Source: Cynocephalus volans
Taxonomy: Eukaryota > Chordata > Mammalia > Dermoptera > Cynocephalidae
Assembly (NCBI RefSeq): GCF_027409185.1
Contig: NC_084464.1
Location: forward strand, 49,699,095-49,763,094
DNA: 64,000 nucleotides
Direction of reading: 5' to 3'
Numbering within the stretch: the first letter of the stretch is position 1; every line of letters starts with the position of its first letter. Shown piece by piece: positions 1-11,907 of the stretch. Under the pieces are notes generated by a model. That model was not told where the DNA came from. It was given only the letters and a program-made list of their open reading frames with translations, and searched no databases. The position numbers and the translations under genes were made by a program.

Positions 1-180
1 GTCACTTTGCTTGTCTCACTGATGTTACCAGCCTCTATTGTTAAACCCCACCTATGTTCTTTTCCTGTAACTTCCTGGTCTGAAGAATAAATGCAGGGAG
101 AGAAACCCAACTGGTTAATTTCCCATGGAAAGAATGCCTCTCTCTTGAGGGTTCTGGGAAATTAACCCCTTCAGGGTCTC
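1..180. other. ERV-associated sequence, unassigned
   Basis: The sequence sits beyond the readable RT segment. It has an AATAAA at about 85-92 in a context like an LTR or a later insertion. No open frame and no clear element boundary is visible. Confidence 0.3.
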
Positions 181-2083
181 TCACTGCTCAGAAGAGATAG
201 GCTTTGAGTAATCCTTTTGCAGCTCTGTCACCCAGGGGAAGAAAGGTGACAAATCTGCGTGAGGCAAAGCAACAAGTAACACATCAATATAATGAAACAT
301 TGTGACTGTGTTGGGCTCAGTCCACTTGGCTAAGTCTCCAGCTACCAAACCATGACAAATAGTTGAGCTATGTATATTGCCTTGAGGTAACACTTCAAAA
401 GTCCATTGCCTTCCTTCCCAGGTGAAGGCAAATTGATCTTGGCTATCAGTCAAAATTGGAATGGAGAATGAAGCATTTGCAAGATCCAGTACAAAATGAT
501 AAGTTGCTAGCTGAGTCATCAGCTGATCTATTAAATTGTGAACCAAAGGCACAGTAGCATGTAAAGGAGGCACTACTTTGCTCAGTTCACAATAATCCAC
601 AGTCATTCTCCATGTACCATTGGGTTTTTTCACTAGCCAAATGGGGGCATTAAAAAGACCATGTGCAGGACGAATGATGCCAACCTTCTCTAACTCCAAG
701 ATAGTGGGACATATCTCAGCATGTCCTCCTGGCAGGTGGTACTGTTTCACATTACCACATGCCTTGGCATGGGTTACACCTGTGGATCATGCTTGACATA
801 TCTCTGCAGCACAGGCTTTACTGTCTGGATCTGCAGCCAGAATACCCCAACTGTTGTTTGCAGGTGCAAACCACAGAGTACATCCACACCCAAAATGTAC
901 TCGGCTACAGGAGATACATACACAGTATATACATCAGGGGGCAATTGTCCAGTGCTCAGTGGCAAAGACACAGCTTTGACTTTAATAGTCTGTCCTCCAT
1001 AACCATCAACATTCACTGTGGACCCTGGAAACTTCTCTGGGTTGCTATGTATCAGGCTACATTCTGTGCCAGTGTCTTACCACACTAACACATGCTATAC
1101 ATTCACCTCAGAACAGTGTATTGCCAGTTTAACATGGTACCTCCAATCCTTGTCTGCCCCTGGGAGGTGAGCACCTTGGCCTGAGCCCGAGCCAAAAGAA
1201 AACATTCTGGAGAAGTAGCCATGAAATCCTTTAAATACACTGGGTGTACCTTATTGTGAGCCTCTTGGGGAAGTTTGGTATCGCCCTATTCAGGGTGCAA
1301 TTGTTGCCACAAGGCAAACAAGACTGCGTTTGGTTGTCAGTCAATTTTCCCTCTGTCAACTCCTGCCATAAGCAAGTCAAACCACATCTATATGTGGCTC
1401 ATTTTGTTTAGTCCTTGTGGGCACCATTCTGAGTATTTTGGGGGGCTTTCTCCTTTACCACCTTTTGGACCCCCTTTGTTTGTCTCCTTCCCTTGGCTTC
1501 ACCCAGACTGGCTATCATGGTTCTTACTTCATGTATGGGGCACCCAACGTATGGGGCCGATGTAGCCACCAGCAACCCAAAGGACTTCGATGGAGCATTC
1601 TGTAGCACTGCGTTCCTCATGCTGCCTGTGAAGTATTTGTCATCCAGGCCACGGGTATTCACATTAAAATGGACTGTCACATCCCCAGCTCCCAAATCAC
1701 TTGGACCAGCTTGGCATATGTTTGCTGTTTACTCACAGTTCGGGCAGTTCTCCAGCATTCATCCACACAGTCTGGAGAGCTGCATCCACCCATTCCATCA
1801 AGGAGTGATTGCCTTGCCCCTGTGCATATCTGCAGCTATTCTGTAACCACTGCTGCAGGGATGGATGCATGGTGATTGATGCCAGCTTTTCCATCTCTTC
1901 ACCAGAACACATCATGCCATCCACCCCTTGGTCCCACAGCTGCAGAAGCCAAGCAGCTAGGGGTTTGCCCTGTTTCTGCCAAAACTGTTTCCTTAAGTCC
2001 ACCAACTCAGCCTGAGTGTAGGGGACATAGGTAGTGAATTGAGTCACTTGTGGATTGCCTACTCGTTGCCCACCTTGTCCCAT
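181..2083 (-). pseudogene. Endogenous retrovirus gag-pro-pol remnant
   Basis: The minus strand carries a decayed retroviral gag, protease and reverse transcriptase in the usual order. A gag capsid-like stretch is open at 2083-1733, followed by nucleocapsid/linker-like sequence at 1695-1408. A protease-to-RT junction region lies at 1016-774, and the N-terminal half of an RT domain at 750-181. The RT piece keeps a recognisable fingers/palm region and an LPQG motif, but the catalytic Y-x-D-D box has lost its second aspartate (it reads Y-I-D-V). Frameshifts and stops separate the blocks, so nothing functional can be made. RNase H, integrase and env are not seen before the left edge. It is probably a class I-like ERV; class III is possible. 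Identity as an ERV is sure, the family is not. Confidence 0.85.
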
Positions 2084-2569
2084 GGGCAGTTCATGCTCTG
2101 ATTTCTGATGGATTACAGGTCATGGCTAGAGCATACAGTCTCCTCCATGGAGATGTACTCACCCTTGGGTTCATCATAGTCCCTGGTGTCAGCAGCAGGA
2201 ATAACCTGTTGCTGCACTTCAGCCTCCAGAGCGTGTACTCACATGTCTTGAATCTCTCTTTCTCATGTCAACTCTGGAAGTCAAGCTGTGTCATGAAGAT
2301 CCATGTTGGCCTGTAGCATAGTAAGCATCAGCCAGCCCATCTGACCAGCCACTCTCTGGGCCTCTTCATCCTACACCGTGGAGCTCAGGACCTGGAGTGC
2401 TTTCTCAATACTCATAGGGGATCCATACACTTGGTCCCATGTTTCCAGTGAGCCCCAAGTCCACAGGATTGCAGCCACCGGGTAACACATGCTTGAGAGT
2501 GGCCGCATATCCTCCTCCTCCCTTGGGGCCTGTGGCATTCTTACCTGCTCAGATCCTGCCACCAAACTA

Positions 2570-2796
2570 TGCTGAGTGTTGGGCTGGGTCACAGACCCCA
2601 CCACCCAGTCCTGTGCAGGTCATGAGTCAGGTAAGCGAAAGAAAAACTGAGTAGCTGTGGGCAAAGTACACATGCTTTATTCCAAACACGAGCTCCACCC
2701 CTGGTGGTTTGAAGCTGTTATTTTATACACCAAACTACACAATAGTGGCAAGGACATGTTGACTCATACCCAGCCAGATATGAGGCAGGAGGGCTT
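2570..2796 (-). repeat. Probable 5' LTR remnant of the minus-strand ERV
   Basis: Read on the minus strand there is a TATAAAA box (plus 2721-2727), then an AATAAA (plus 2676-2681). About 110 bases further comes a TGG-starting primer-binding-site-like stretch near 2555-2570, just before the gag region. This is the order expected for the R-U5 end of an LTR followed by the leader. The U3 part appears cut off by the plus-oriented LTR at its right. Boundaries are approximate. Confidence 0.45.
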
Positions 2797-3077
2797 GACT
2801 AAACTAACTCCATTTTCCTCATACCAAGGAAGTCATAACTCAAGGTTTCAGGAATGGCTATGCTGACTCCACTGTGAGCCAATCAAAATCTTACTGTATA
2901 AATGCTTATGGTTCTAAGCCTTCAGGGAGTTCAGGTATCTACAGCATTAGCTGGCCTGTTCTCTTTAGTTGGTGCCCTTCAATAAATGCTAGTCTTTCCT
3001 GCTGCAAATCTTGGTGTGCAGATTTATTAGCTGGGCTACGCACGTGGGCAGGTGAACTATCTAAGGTTCTGTAACAT
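2797..3077 (+). repeat. Plus-oriented ERV LTR (approximate start)
   Basis: On the plus strand a CCAAT box (about 2878), a TATAAA (about 2894-2900) and an AATAAA (about 2980) are spaced as in a gammaretroviral-type LTR. The segment ends in ACA at 3077. Its orientation is opposite to the gag-pol remnant beside it, so it should be a separate insertion. The left end is uncertain. Confidence 0.5.
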
Positions 3078-3079
3078 TA

Positions 3080-3560
3080 ATAGATAAATGAGGAATGAAA
3101 TCTGACAGAGAGTTTTTAAGTGAATTGGAGGGTCTGTGTAAATTTGCAAGAAAATTGATGGATGTCATGATTTTGGACGCAAGGGTTTGGGCAAATGGGA
3201 GTTTATTGGTTCACCTAACCAAAATGAAGCAGGGCAGGGATGTATATGGCACCAGCCACCTGGCCACCACCAAGATGGTCTCCATCTGTCATCTCAGCTT
3301 CTTTCTGCATCTGAGCTTCATCTTGTCAGGCACACTAGCTAGAAATGGGGCAGCTCTCAGCCTCTCATTAGGAGATGGAGTGAACCTCTTCCCTGAATTC
3401 CAATTTGATAAAATCCAGAAAGGAGCTGATTTGCTTGGTCTAGGACCTGTGCTTACTCCTGTAATTGGGGCACTGTAATTGGCAGCCTGGATTAGAACCA
3501 CCTGGTTGGACTTGGGACAGAAGCAATTCCCCAAAAGATTAAGGATGATGTTCTTGTAAG
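3080..3560 (-). repeat. Unclassified LTR-like repeat
   Basis: On the minus strand this reads like a retroviral LTR tail, with an AATAAACTCC-type signal near plus 3200-3210 and GC-richer sequence upstream. A 127-codon open frame on the plus strand (3095-3478) has no recognisable domain and runs antisense to this signal. I could not name the family. The next 340 bases (3561-3900) show nothing recognisable. Confidence 0.3.
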
Positions 3561-3899
3561 AAGAGAGGGTTGCTGGGCAAACTGAACCATAGATGTCCCC
3601 TGCAAAAAGGTTGGCAGTATAAAAATTTCCAAATAAATTTTGTGTATACCTGGTACTAACTTATTAAAGGTATTTCATCAAAAGTCAGTGTACTACAGAA
3701 CTTCAACTTGGAGATAGATCTTAAAACTGTTAAGCTCAAGAATTGAGGCAATAAACAAATATTCCATATACTGTGCACTACCACTGAATTATTGAAAAGA
3801 CACCCCAACTGTCTTCTTTTCCTTTAACCCCCTCAGGTGAGTTCCCCAGAATATGTGAGAGATAAACTATATAAATGGGTAGGAAGGCTCAATATCATA

Positions 3900-5710
3900 A
3901 ATATAACTTGATATATGTACTTTTTAGTACTGCAGATAAGAAGAGAAAAGATAAATTTTTCAATGAATGATACTAGGACAATCAATTATCTTGATGACAA
4001 AAAAACATACATCTCTTTTTCACACCATAAAGAAAAACAGAAGCACAAGTTGATTAAAGACATAAATGTGAAAAAGCAAAACTTAAAAACTCAGAGAATA
4101 AAATATTAGAGAATATTTTCATGAATTCATGGTAGAAATTTCTTAATGAGATGTGTGAAAATTTTCAGAATCAAAATGGAGCCACGTGTGCCAAATTCTA
4201 ACAAAATATAAATAAATACAGCGAGGAGGCTGAGAAGGGAGGACACGCATGCTTACATTCTTATGGTAAGAGCTATTACAAAGACTCTCTTACACATATA
4301 TAACTGTAATAAAAACTTTTGCCAAGACTTTTCAAACTGCAATTTTCTGCATGAGTCACAAGGACTGCTAGTTGGATGCACAAGAACACTTGCCTTATGC
4401 AATCTCCATTAATTCACTGGCATCAACTAATGAGATAAGCCCTTGCAACCAATGTTCTCTGTTTCAAAAAAATTACATGTACTTTTCTCTTTTGCTTTTA
4501 AAAACCTTCACTTTCCTTTACTTCCCTGAATACACAGATACATGGCTTACTATGGCATGCATATTCCCATTGCAATGTTCTATTGTCAGTTAAATTGATT
4601 ATTCTTTTAGAGAGCCTCTCTCTTTGCAATTTAGGTTGAAAGATGTAAAAGCACAAAATATAAAAGAAAACTAAAACACATTCTAATAAGGTAAAAAGAA
4701 ATCACAGACTGAGAGAAGGTATGGGTAACAAACATAGTCAACAAAGGTTCAGTGTTCAGACTATATAGAAACTCTCACAAATCAGTGAGAAAAAGATAAA
4801 CAACTCAATATAAAAAAATGACAAAAGAGAACAGGCAGTTTATAAAAGAGGGAACACAAATAGCTAATAGACATATGAAAAACTGCTCCAATCTTTTCAT
4901 AAATAGGAAAATTCAATTTAATGTAACAATGAAGTTTCTTTCATGCCCTTCAGACTAACAGAAATTAAAAAAATCAAAATCTGTCAGTATCAAGTGTTGA
5001 TGTGGATGTGGAGCATTTGAAATTTATAAATATTTGCTGGTGGAAACCTAAATTATTAGAAATGATTTGGAAAATAATTTAACACTATCTAGCAAAGTTG
5101 AAAATAGTAAATCCTAGAATCCACTGCTAAGTATATATCCTAGAGGATTATTGTGCCTATACTCTACAATATAGGTATAAGAAACATGGCTTAAATAGCA
5201 AAAAAAAAAAAAAAAGAAAAAAGAAAAAATAGTGATAAAGTCTAAAAGTCCAACAGTAGGAAAAGAGATAGATTGTGTTATTTTCATAGAGTGGAATACT
5301 GTACATAAATGAAAATGAATGAACCAAAGGTACATATTCCAACATGAATAAATCCCACAAATAGAAATGAAATAATTACAAGCTATAGAAGAATACATAA
5401 GGCACAATCCCTTTTCACAAAATATTAAATTATGCAAAATAATATAACATATTGCCTAAGGCTAAATACCCATCTAGTAATGGTATCAGGAAGAACTTGG
5501 GAATAAACAACTTCAAATTCAGGAACGTGATTTTCTCTAAGGGGCAGTGGAAGAAGAGGTGAGAGAAATACACTGGGGATTTAACTGTGTAGATAATGTT
5601 TTTTAACTTAAGCTGGATATTGGTCAAATGGATAGTTGTCATATTATTCTTTATAACTCTGTGTATCTTAAATATCTCATAAAACATTTTTAAAAAGTAA
5701 ACAGTAATAA
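3900..5710 (+). mobile_element. Ancient L1 (L1M/HAL1-type) 3' region
   Basis: Diverged plus-strand L1 ORF2 end and 3' UTR phrases recur through this stretch. Examples are the 'lysine-rich helix' segment near 4000-4090, the lane around 4700-5100 and the heat-decayed 'one base-pair repeat' segment with A-rich tracts at 5200-5230. It has many stops and indels and is clearly old. Confidence 0.6.
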
Positions 5711-5839
5711 GCACCACATATAGAAACACAAGGGATGACAGCAATAGTGGGGAAATAGTTTAGAAATGGTCCCTATTTGAGAAAACACAAATTCCAAAGA
5801 GTTTAGAAGTGCTTTCTTTTTTGGTAAAAGGAGTATATT

Positions 5840-6296
5840 TGTTTCCCTAGGGCTTACATAACAAATTATCACAAATTTGGTGACTTAACTGAAATTTATT
5901 CTCTCACAATTCTGGAGGGAAGAAGTGTTGAAATCAATGTGTTGGCTGGGCCACGCTCCCTCCAAAGGCTGTTGGGAGGAATCCTTCCTTGCCTCTTCCA
6001 GTGTTTTGATGGCTCCCAGAGTTCCATGGTTTGCGGCAGCATAACTTCAATCTCTGCCTCTGTGTTCACATGGACTTCTTCCCTGTGTCTCTGTCCATAA
6101 TCTCCCTCCCCTTTCTCTTATAAGGATACCAGTCATAGCATTTAGGGCCCACCCTAGTTCAAAATGATCTCTCTCACCTTGAGACCCATAATTTAACTAC
6201 ATCTGCAAAGACTCTATTTACAAATAAGGTCACATTCACAGGTACTGGGAGTTAAGACTTGGACATAATTTTGGGGAGACAATTCAACCCATTACA
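5840..6296 (-). repeat. MaLR (MLT1-type) LTR
   Basis: Reverse-oriented ERVL-MaLR LTR, running TG to CA on the minus strand. Its minus-strand start has the typical 'TGTAATGGGTTGAATTGT' opening, and the other end matches MLT1/MST termini. Confidence 0.7.
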
Positions 6297-6769
6297 AGGG
6301 GTATATATATATGGTTTTTCTTCTTTGCTAGAATTATATTAGGAAATCTACTCAAAATATGTTTGAAATACTTTTATGATTATATTTATTTTCCTTAATG
6401 AATGTCATTTTATCAGTTGCTTAGGTTCTCATTGTCAGGTGTTTTGGTTTTCTGCACTGGCAGTTTTTTTTAGCAAGAACAGCAAAACAGGGTACTGTAT
6501 AAATTTGCTGTTACATGCATAAACTGATAATCCTGGAAGAAAATCTCAAGGGAATGAGTTGTGGATAGTTATTCAAAATTTATATATATTTTACTTAAGT
6601 GCCTGGCTACTTAAATTATTTGATAATATGATCATATGGTTATGTTAGGATAATTAGAATAAATATTGATAATTGATGCATTTTAACTGCATATTTCCTA
6701 CAACATCTAGACATTTCCAGTTAGTTGTTTTATTTTTGTTTCTGCCAATAGTATCATCTTTCTTTCAGT

Positions 6770-7110
6770 CGGTGAGGCTTGAAATCAAATTTGTCATGGA
6801 GTGATAGATTTTTTGGAACTGGAAGGGAATTTAGACATTATCACATCTCCCCTGTTTCATTTTGCAAATGAGGACACCTAGACCTAGAGTAGTTTCACAA
6901 TCTGAGGGTTATTCAACTAATTAGTTGGATTATTTACTGGGTAGCACAGTCATAGGACTGAATCTCAGGTTCCCTGATTACCACTTCAGTATTTTACTTC
7001 ACTACATACACTAATACTGAACTACTACTAATAACAGCTAGCACTGATTAAGCAGTTACCATGTACTATCATGCTAATTTTTTATATACATTCCCTTATT
7101 GTATTTTCAG
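6770..7110 (-). repeat. MIR SINE fragments
   Basis: The 'tttgcaaatgaggacac' core and the 'ataacagctagcac' end of the mammalian-wide interspersed repeat are visible, reversed and diverged, in two pieces (about 6770-7000 and 7030-7110). The preceding 6297-6769 shows no feature I can name. Confidence 0.55.
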
Positions 7111-7140
7111 GGACATTTAATTCTCAGGATCTTGGGCACT

Positions 7141-7217
7141 TAATGTCAAAAAGTTCGTAGAAAAAAGGAATTGAAAGATTATGAGAAACTTTTCATGAAC
7201 TTTTTCAAGTACTCTAG
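7141..7217. repeat. Mariner-derived MITE
   Basis: This is a short palindromic element of about 75 bp. Its two ends are inverted copies of the 'ctTCAAAAAGTTC' terminal repeat of the mariner at 36481-37944. It matches in plan the MITE at 45954-46032. Confidence 0.6.
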
Positions 7218-8214
7218 TGTATTAGTCTGTTTCTGTTGCTTACCACAAAATACCTGGAACTGGATGATTTTTTAAGAAAATATAATTTATTGCTTACAGT
7301 TTTGGAGGCTGGGAAATCCAAAGTCTAGGGAACACATTTGGTGAAGGCCTTAATGGTGGTAACAGTGACCCAGAGCTCTCACATAGCAGAAAATGGAGGA
7401 GCAGAGAGAGAGAAATTCTCACAGGCTCTCCTTTTAAAGCCCTCAGAACCACACCTCTGACTACCATTATCAATCCCTTCACTAAGGCATGGTTCTACAA
7501 TCTAATTGTTGGAGTGAGCAGGACTGAAGCCATGTTGGGCTGCAGAGTAGGGGAGGATTTTAAAAGGGACAGTTTTTTTCTCTCGACTCTTTCTTCCCAT
7601 CCCCTGACTTTCTTATCTCGTTCGCTAAGTAGGAAAACAAGGATGAGAAGCTAATTAGTACTTTGCAAAGCTAACAGTTCTTTCTTTGAGACTTGTAGAG
7701 TTTTGAGAAATGATCAAGGCCAAGTGACTGAAGTTGACCTTGGGCACTAGCCAAGTACACTGGCGCAAATCAAAATCTTTCAGGGTCCTGGGTAACAGCG
7801 AAGATGAGAACAGAAACCAGATGAGGCCTTGGCAAGACCTTGTACCTGACGCATAGAAACAGACCCCTCGTAACTCACATCTCCGGCTCTCCTGCTTTTC
7901 AGCTCCCACATACCATTCCCTCAACCCTTCCTTTAAAAAGCCCTCAGTCAGTGTAAATCTTTGAGATGGGACAGACTACCATTCCCTTCAGCTGAATACA
8001 TCTGCTTTTCTAACACCAACCGTTTGACTTCTGAGTTTTTTTCTTTCCTTTTCAAGGGGGTGGGCAGCGGGACCTGAGTCCAGTAACATAATCACCTCTT
8101 CAAGGCCCCGCCTTTCAGTTATCACACTAGGATTTTCCACCATCAACAGTTACACTGGGGATTAAGCTTCTAATATATGGACTTTGGGGGACACAATTCA
8201 ATCAATCCACAGCA
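7218..8214 (-). repeat. MaLR (MLT1-type) LTR split by a younger LTR
   Basis: A minus-oriented MaLR LTR runs 7218-7506 and resumes at 8093-8214; both outer ends fit the family termini. The middle is occupied by the ERV LTR at 7507-8088. Confidence 0.65.
7507..8088 (+). repeat. Solo ERV LTR nested in MaLR LTR
   Basis: A 582-bp segment runs TGTTGG to GTAACA, flanked by the 4-bp direct repeat taat (7503-7506 and 8089-8092). The 4-bp duplication and TG...CA ends indicate a class I (gammaretrovirus-like) LTR. Orientation is inferred from composition only. Confidence 0.65.
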
Positions 8215-8880
8215 CCTGGTATATGGGCTACATGGTGTTTACTTTCTACTAAGCCTCAAGAGAACTCTGTAGAACATGTAGTTTTCCTATATCTCAGGCA
8301 TTCTCAGGAATGCTATCAATTGGCAGTGCTCCATGAATCTGGTTTTCTGCCAGAGTTAATGAAATTCTTCCATGGAACATGGTGCTACAAACCTAATACA
8401 GCTACACACATCTTTAGAACAAAAGTTCTGTCCATATGGAGTATTATTTCAGTGCCAAAAGTAGACAATGAGATTCAGCGGACCAGAGAGAGACGTTATC
8501 ACTCATAGCCCAACAAATGGCAGGAGTGTCATAAGGGAGACCAGTTCCCCTGCCTCCCCAAGTCCCACTGGGCCATAACAAGGGCCCAGATGCAGACAGT
8601 GGATTGTGAGGCAGCTAAGAAATCTTGCGCTAGGGTTTCTTTTGTAGCAAGCAGTAAATACAGTAGTCAGTGTGCCTTAATCACACAGTGGTTGCTGTGA
8701 CCTACTTCGTTGCCCACAGAGTAGCTAAGGAAGTGGCTCAGAGTCAGAGAGTGGATAGGTCTTGCAGTCTTGCATACTCAGCAAGGATGTGCAGGGACTG
8801 CTTCCCCCTATAATCTCATACTGTATAATCGTTGCACAGTATCTCTTAATGTGGATGGGCCATGGTTATTTAACTCTGTT
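8215..8880. other. Intergenic, no feature recognised
   Basis: A 62-codon frame at 8320-8508 and a 60-codon frame at 8762-8944 lack start context, homology or splice logic. I see no repeat that I can name. Confidence 0.5.
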
Positions 8881-8892
8881 TGTAATTTTTAT

Positions 8893-9008
8893 TTTATTCA
8901 TTCATTCATTCATTTATTGGCAGCTGGCCAGTAAGGGGAACTGAACCCTTGACCTTGGTGGTACAAGGCTGCGCTCTAACCAACTGAGCTAACCAGCCAG
9001 CCCTACCA
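8893..9008 (-). repeat. tRNA-Ile-derived SINE, monomer
   Basis: Minus-strand tRNA-Ile-like module with A and B box regions and a (CATT)n tail at its left. It is flanked by the 11-bp duplication gtaatttttat (8882-8892 and 9009-9019). Same family as the copy at 24336. Confidence 0.85.
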
Positions 9009-9379
9009 GTAATTTTTATATTCTTTTCTTTTTTTTTTTTAACAGTTGGCAGAACTTCCAGTTCTCATTCTACGTTGATCTACTGTACATTCAAAGACTT
9101 TAACACCCAACTACAATGCACATGCACAGGGTCACGTCATGTCAGCGAGTCACAGGAAAAGCAAAAATCTACTGGAAAAGGGAGAGGGTGAACTTTAAGA
9201 AGTCAGTTTTCTTCACGGTCTTTAATTCTCTTCTTCACCAATCATAGGTTTCTGAGCAAACTAACTCAGCAAGAAAGTTTAAGTTCTCAAGTGAAACATT
9301 AAGTAACTTCAGAAACTAAGATCTTAGAAAACATTATTTTATATATTTACGTATTTCCATGCCAATCCCCTCAGAGCGT

Positions 9380-9860
9380 GCCTTGGAAACCTCCCAAGAC
9401 CCTGGCACCGCCCCTGCCCCCTTGACCCCCAATTTCCATCTGCAGGTAGCTGCCCGTCGGTGCCCGGGGGCCCCTGAACGATGTTCACTCTCAGGCTGGG
9501 TGGGCCGGTTCCCTGTCGGGTAGCGCAGGGACAGCTCGCGCGGAGCAGCGCCCCGCGGAGCCCGCGCGGCCGCCCCGGAGCGAGCCTGTCGCGGACTCCC
9601 AACGGCCGGGCGCGCTGGCGGCTCTCCAGGGCCGGCTCCAGGGGCAGCGAGGCCGCTCGGGGCCGTCCTCGGTGGGCTGAGTGGAGGGCGGTGGCGGGAC
9701 CCTGGGCGCCAGCGGGTGAGTGCGCGGTAGGGGCGCTCTGGGAGCGGTGGGCGCCGCGGGCTCTCCTCCAGGGGAGGCCGCATCCGACGCCCCCTCACAG
9801 CCTCCTCCCGCCGGATCCCCGACCCACGTTCCTCCCTTTTGGGAGCTGGAGTCCACGCTA
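9380..9860 (+). promoter_or_regulatory. CpG island, likely DNAH8 promoter and first exon region
   Basis: This is the only dense run of CpG dinucleotides in the left half of the window, in an otherwise AT-rich and CpG-poor setting. It has GC-rich Sp1-like boxes and no TATA box. It lies 4.5 kb upstream of the first coding exon of the dynein gene and contains a consensus donor at 9715/9716. Open frames on both strands reflect only the scarcity of AT-rich stops. I looked here for the first exon of GLO1, the neighbour of DNAH8 in human, and did not find it. Confidence 0.65.
9480..9715 (+). other. DNAH8: Putative non-coding exon 1 of DNAH8
   Basis: A strong splice donor (CGG|GTGAGT) ends a GC-rich segment at 9715. 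The first coding exon downstream starts with an acceptor at 14328-14329 and 44 nt of 5' UTR, so an upstream leader exon must exist, and this is the best candidate. The transcription start is not determined; the left limit given is nominal. Confidence 0.4.
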
Positions 9861-10099
9861 AAATTCAGTCCCCCTCTCCACGAGTAGACTCCGTGAACAT
9901 CCTGCTACAAAACCCAAGCTAAGTCATTGCCTTTTGTCTAAGTGACTTCACGTCCCGCTCCCACCCACCTTTTAAGAATTCAAAAGTAAAACAGACAAAA
10001 TACCTACATCTCCAGGAGTATTTTCTGCTGCCCAACCTTCCCACTCCCCTGCAGCCCTAAAGTCTCATCCCTGAATTTCTGACTTTCCCCAGCCAGCTG

Positions 10100-10240
10100 T
10101 GCCTTTTGCTGCTTCCCTGCTTTTGCACTCCACCAGCCCACCTTATGCCTAGAATGCTCCCCATCTCCTGCTCTCCTGACAGCCCTTTGTCAGATTCAAA
10201 TGTCACTTTCTCTGTCAAGTATTTTTCCCCAGAAGTTTCT
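10100..10240. repeat. L2 LINE fragment
   Basis: Phrases such as 'cctagaatgctcccc' and 'gtcagattcaaatgtcactttct' match the 3' region of the ancient L2 element. The rest of 9861-10900 shows nothing nameable. Confidence 0.45.
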
Positions 10241-10889
10241 CTGCCTGCCAGGCTCTCTCAGTCCTTTCTTCATTCACGTTTTATTGACATCGACCACTTA
10301 TGTTGTATGTAACAGTCTCCGACCCCAATTTGATTGTGCATTTTGCTTTGGAAGGGCTCCTGAGTCTTAGAGTATGCAGGCACAGCAGCCAAGCTACTCA
10401 GAAGACCCTCAATAATCAGGAATGAGCTAAGGCATTCAGCAATAGGGTTACAGAAATGGGTTACAAGAGAAGGGGCTGTGGTTGGGTTGGCTGTACACTT
10501 TGCACACAGGAAAGCAACTTGCTCGCTTACTGCAGTATTCCTAGGTGTGGAGTAGTCCAATGTCCTATTGCTCCTAAAAATGACCTAAGGATGACTTTGT
10601 CAATTTTGGAAAATTCACTGAACCACCAAAATTGACCTTAAGGGGGAGTGTTGGGGATTGAAAATAATTGCATGTGGCAGCTAGTTGTTTGTGGAAGAGA
10701 AGACTGGGAGAAGGTGAACAAATGTTTATCTTGCCTTCACTGTGTTCTTTTCACCAGCAGAGCCTGAATGCTTGGGGTAAATTCATAGAGAATTTTAGGT
10801 CCTACATTTTAAGTCCTAAGTTGTATAGATAAAAAATATAAACACATGTTGTATGTTATTGTATATGATATACACCCATGTAATACATG

Positions 10890-11168
10890 TAAAATAACAT
10901 ATGATTATAACATTGAAAAGTAAAATTCTTCCTCTACTTCTCTCCAGTCTCTCTCACTCAAAGTGATCATTCTTAATAATTTATTGTGTATTCTTCCTTG
11001 AAAGCTTATAATGTATTTTATAAAACGTAAACTGTTACTGATGGTAAAATTTTATGCAATTACTAAATGCAAATTACATTTTATGTAATTGCATAAAGAA
11101 AAAAATGTTAACAAAAAAATGCTGCCAATTAAACCTTAAAGTGTGCATCTTAGATTTGATGAAATACC

Positions 11169-11201
<33 letters not shown>

Positions 11202-11640
11202 TATACTTACAAAATGTATACAGTTGGTATCATTATGCAATGTACTGAACCTTGATTTTTTTTTTTCCCATGTAGCAATATGTCTTGGAGAGCTTCAGTA
11301 TCTGCATATATAGTCCTACCTTATTCTTTTTATCACTAATGTCAGCATTAACATTTTATTGAAGATGGGTAATACAGTACAATTAATGTGTCCTTTAAGG
11401 CACAACTTGGTTGTTTCCAAGGTGTATGTTTGTTTGCTTGTTTTTGCTATTATAAACATGTTGCAGTGAACCAACAACTCTGTGTGTATGTGTATGTATA
11501 CACATACATATAGAATGTGTACATAAAGTAAGTTAACTTATATTTGCTAAGATTTTTCCATTTCAAGTATGTAAGGTATTTAAAGTTTTGGTGCAGTTTT
11601 TAGGAATTCCTTTATATAAAATAGTTGTATACATTTTCTA
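10890..11640. repeat. Ancient LINE-like sequence with (TA)n/(CA)n microsatellite
   Basis: Diverged text of the 'gtagcaatatgtcttggag' kind, which also recurs in old L1/L2 relics elsewhere in the window. A TA dinucleotide run at about 11169-11192 passes into CA at 11193-11200. Confidence 0.35.
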
Positions 11641-11845
11641 ACTTAAAATTAAATAGTTGAATCACTATTTGGAAGTGATAAGCTGATTTTTGAGTATTTA
11701 CAGTTTATTACCTGGCAAGTAAGATTTGATATTCAACAACCACATAGAAAATATATCTCAAATTATTTCACAATAGTTTATATTTGGTGCCCAGAGGAGA
11801 ATCTTAAGTAGAGTAGTGAAATGATCCGAAGTTTAGATCGATCAT

Positions 11846-11907
11846 TACTGGCTATGTAATTGGGAGTACTGGCTATGTAATTGGGAGTACTGGCTATGTA
11901 ATTGGGA
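11846..11907. repeat. Three tandem copies of a 21-bp unit
   Basis: The unit tactggctatgtaattggga(g) occurs three times head to tail at 11846, 11867 and 11888. The copies are almost identical, so the duplication is recent. Confidence 0.9.

Noticed and set aside
721..2316. Several plus-strand frames of 60-117 codons
   Set aside because: They are shadows on the strand opposite to the ERV gag-pol remnant.
8893..9008. Functional tRNA gene in the SINE modules
   Set aside because: All copies have SINE tails and target duplications, and the cloverleaf stems are broken.
9380..9860. First exon of GLO1, the expected neighbour
   Set aside because: No frame in the island resembles the GLO1 N terminus, and no GLO1 exon was found to its left.
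9334..9861. Overlapping frames of up to 154 codons on both strands
   Set aside because: They lie in the CpG island, overlap each other, show no family motif and exist because GC-rich DNA has few stops.
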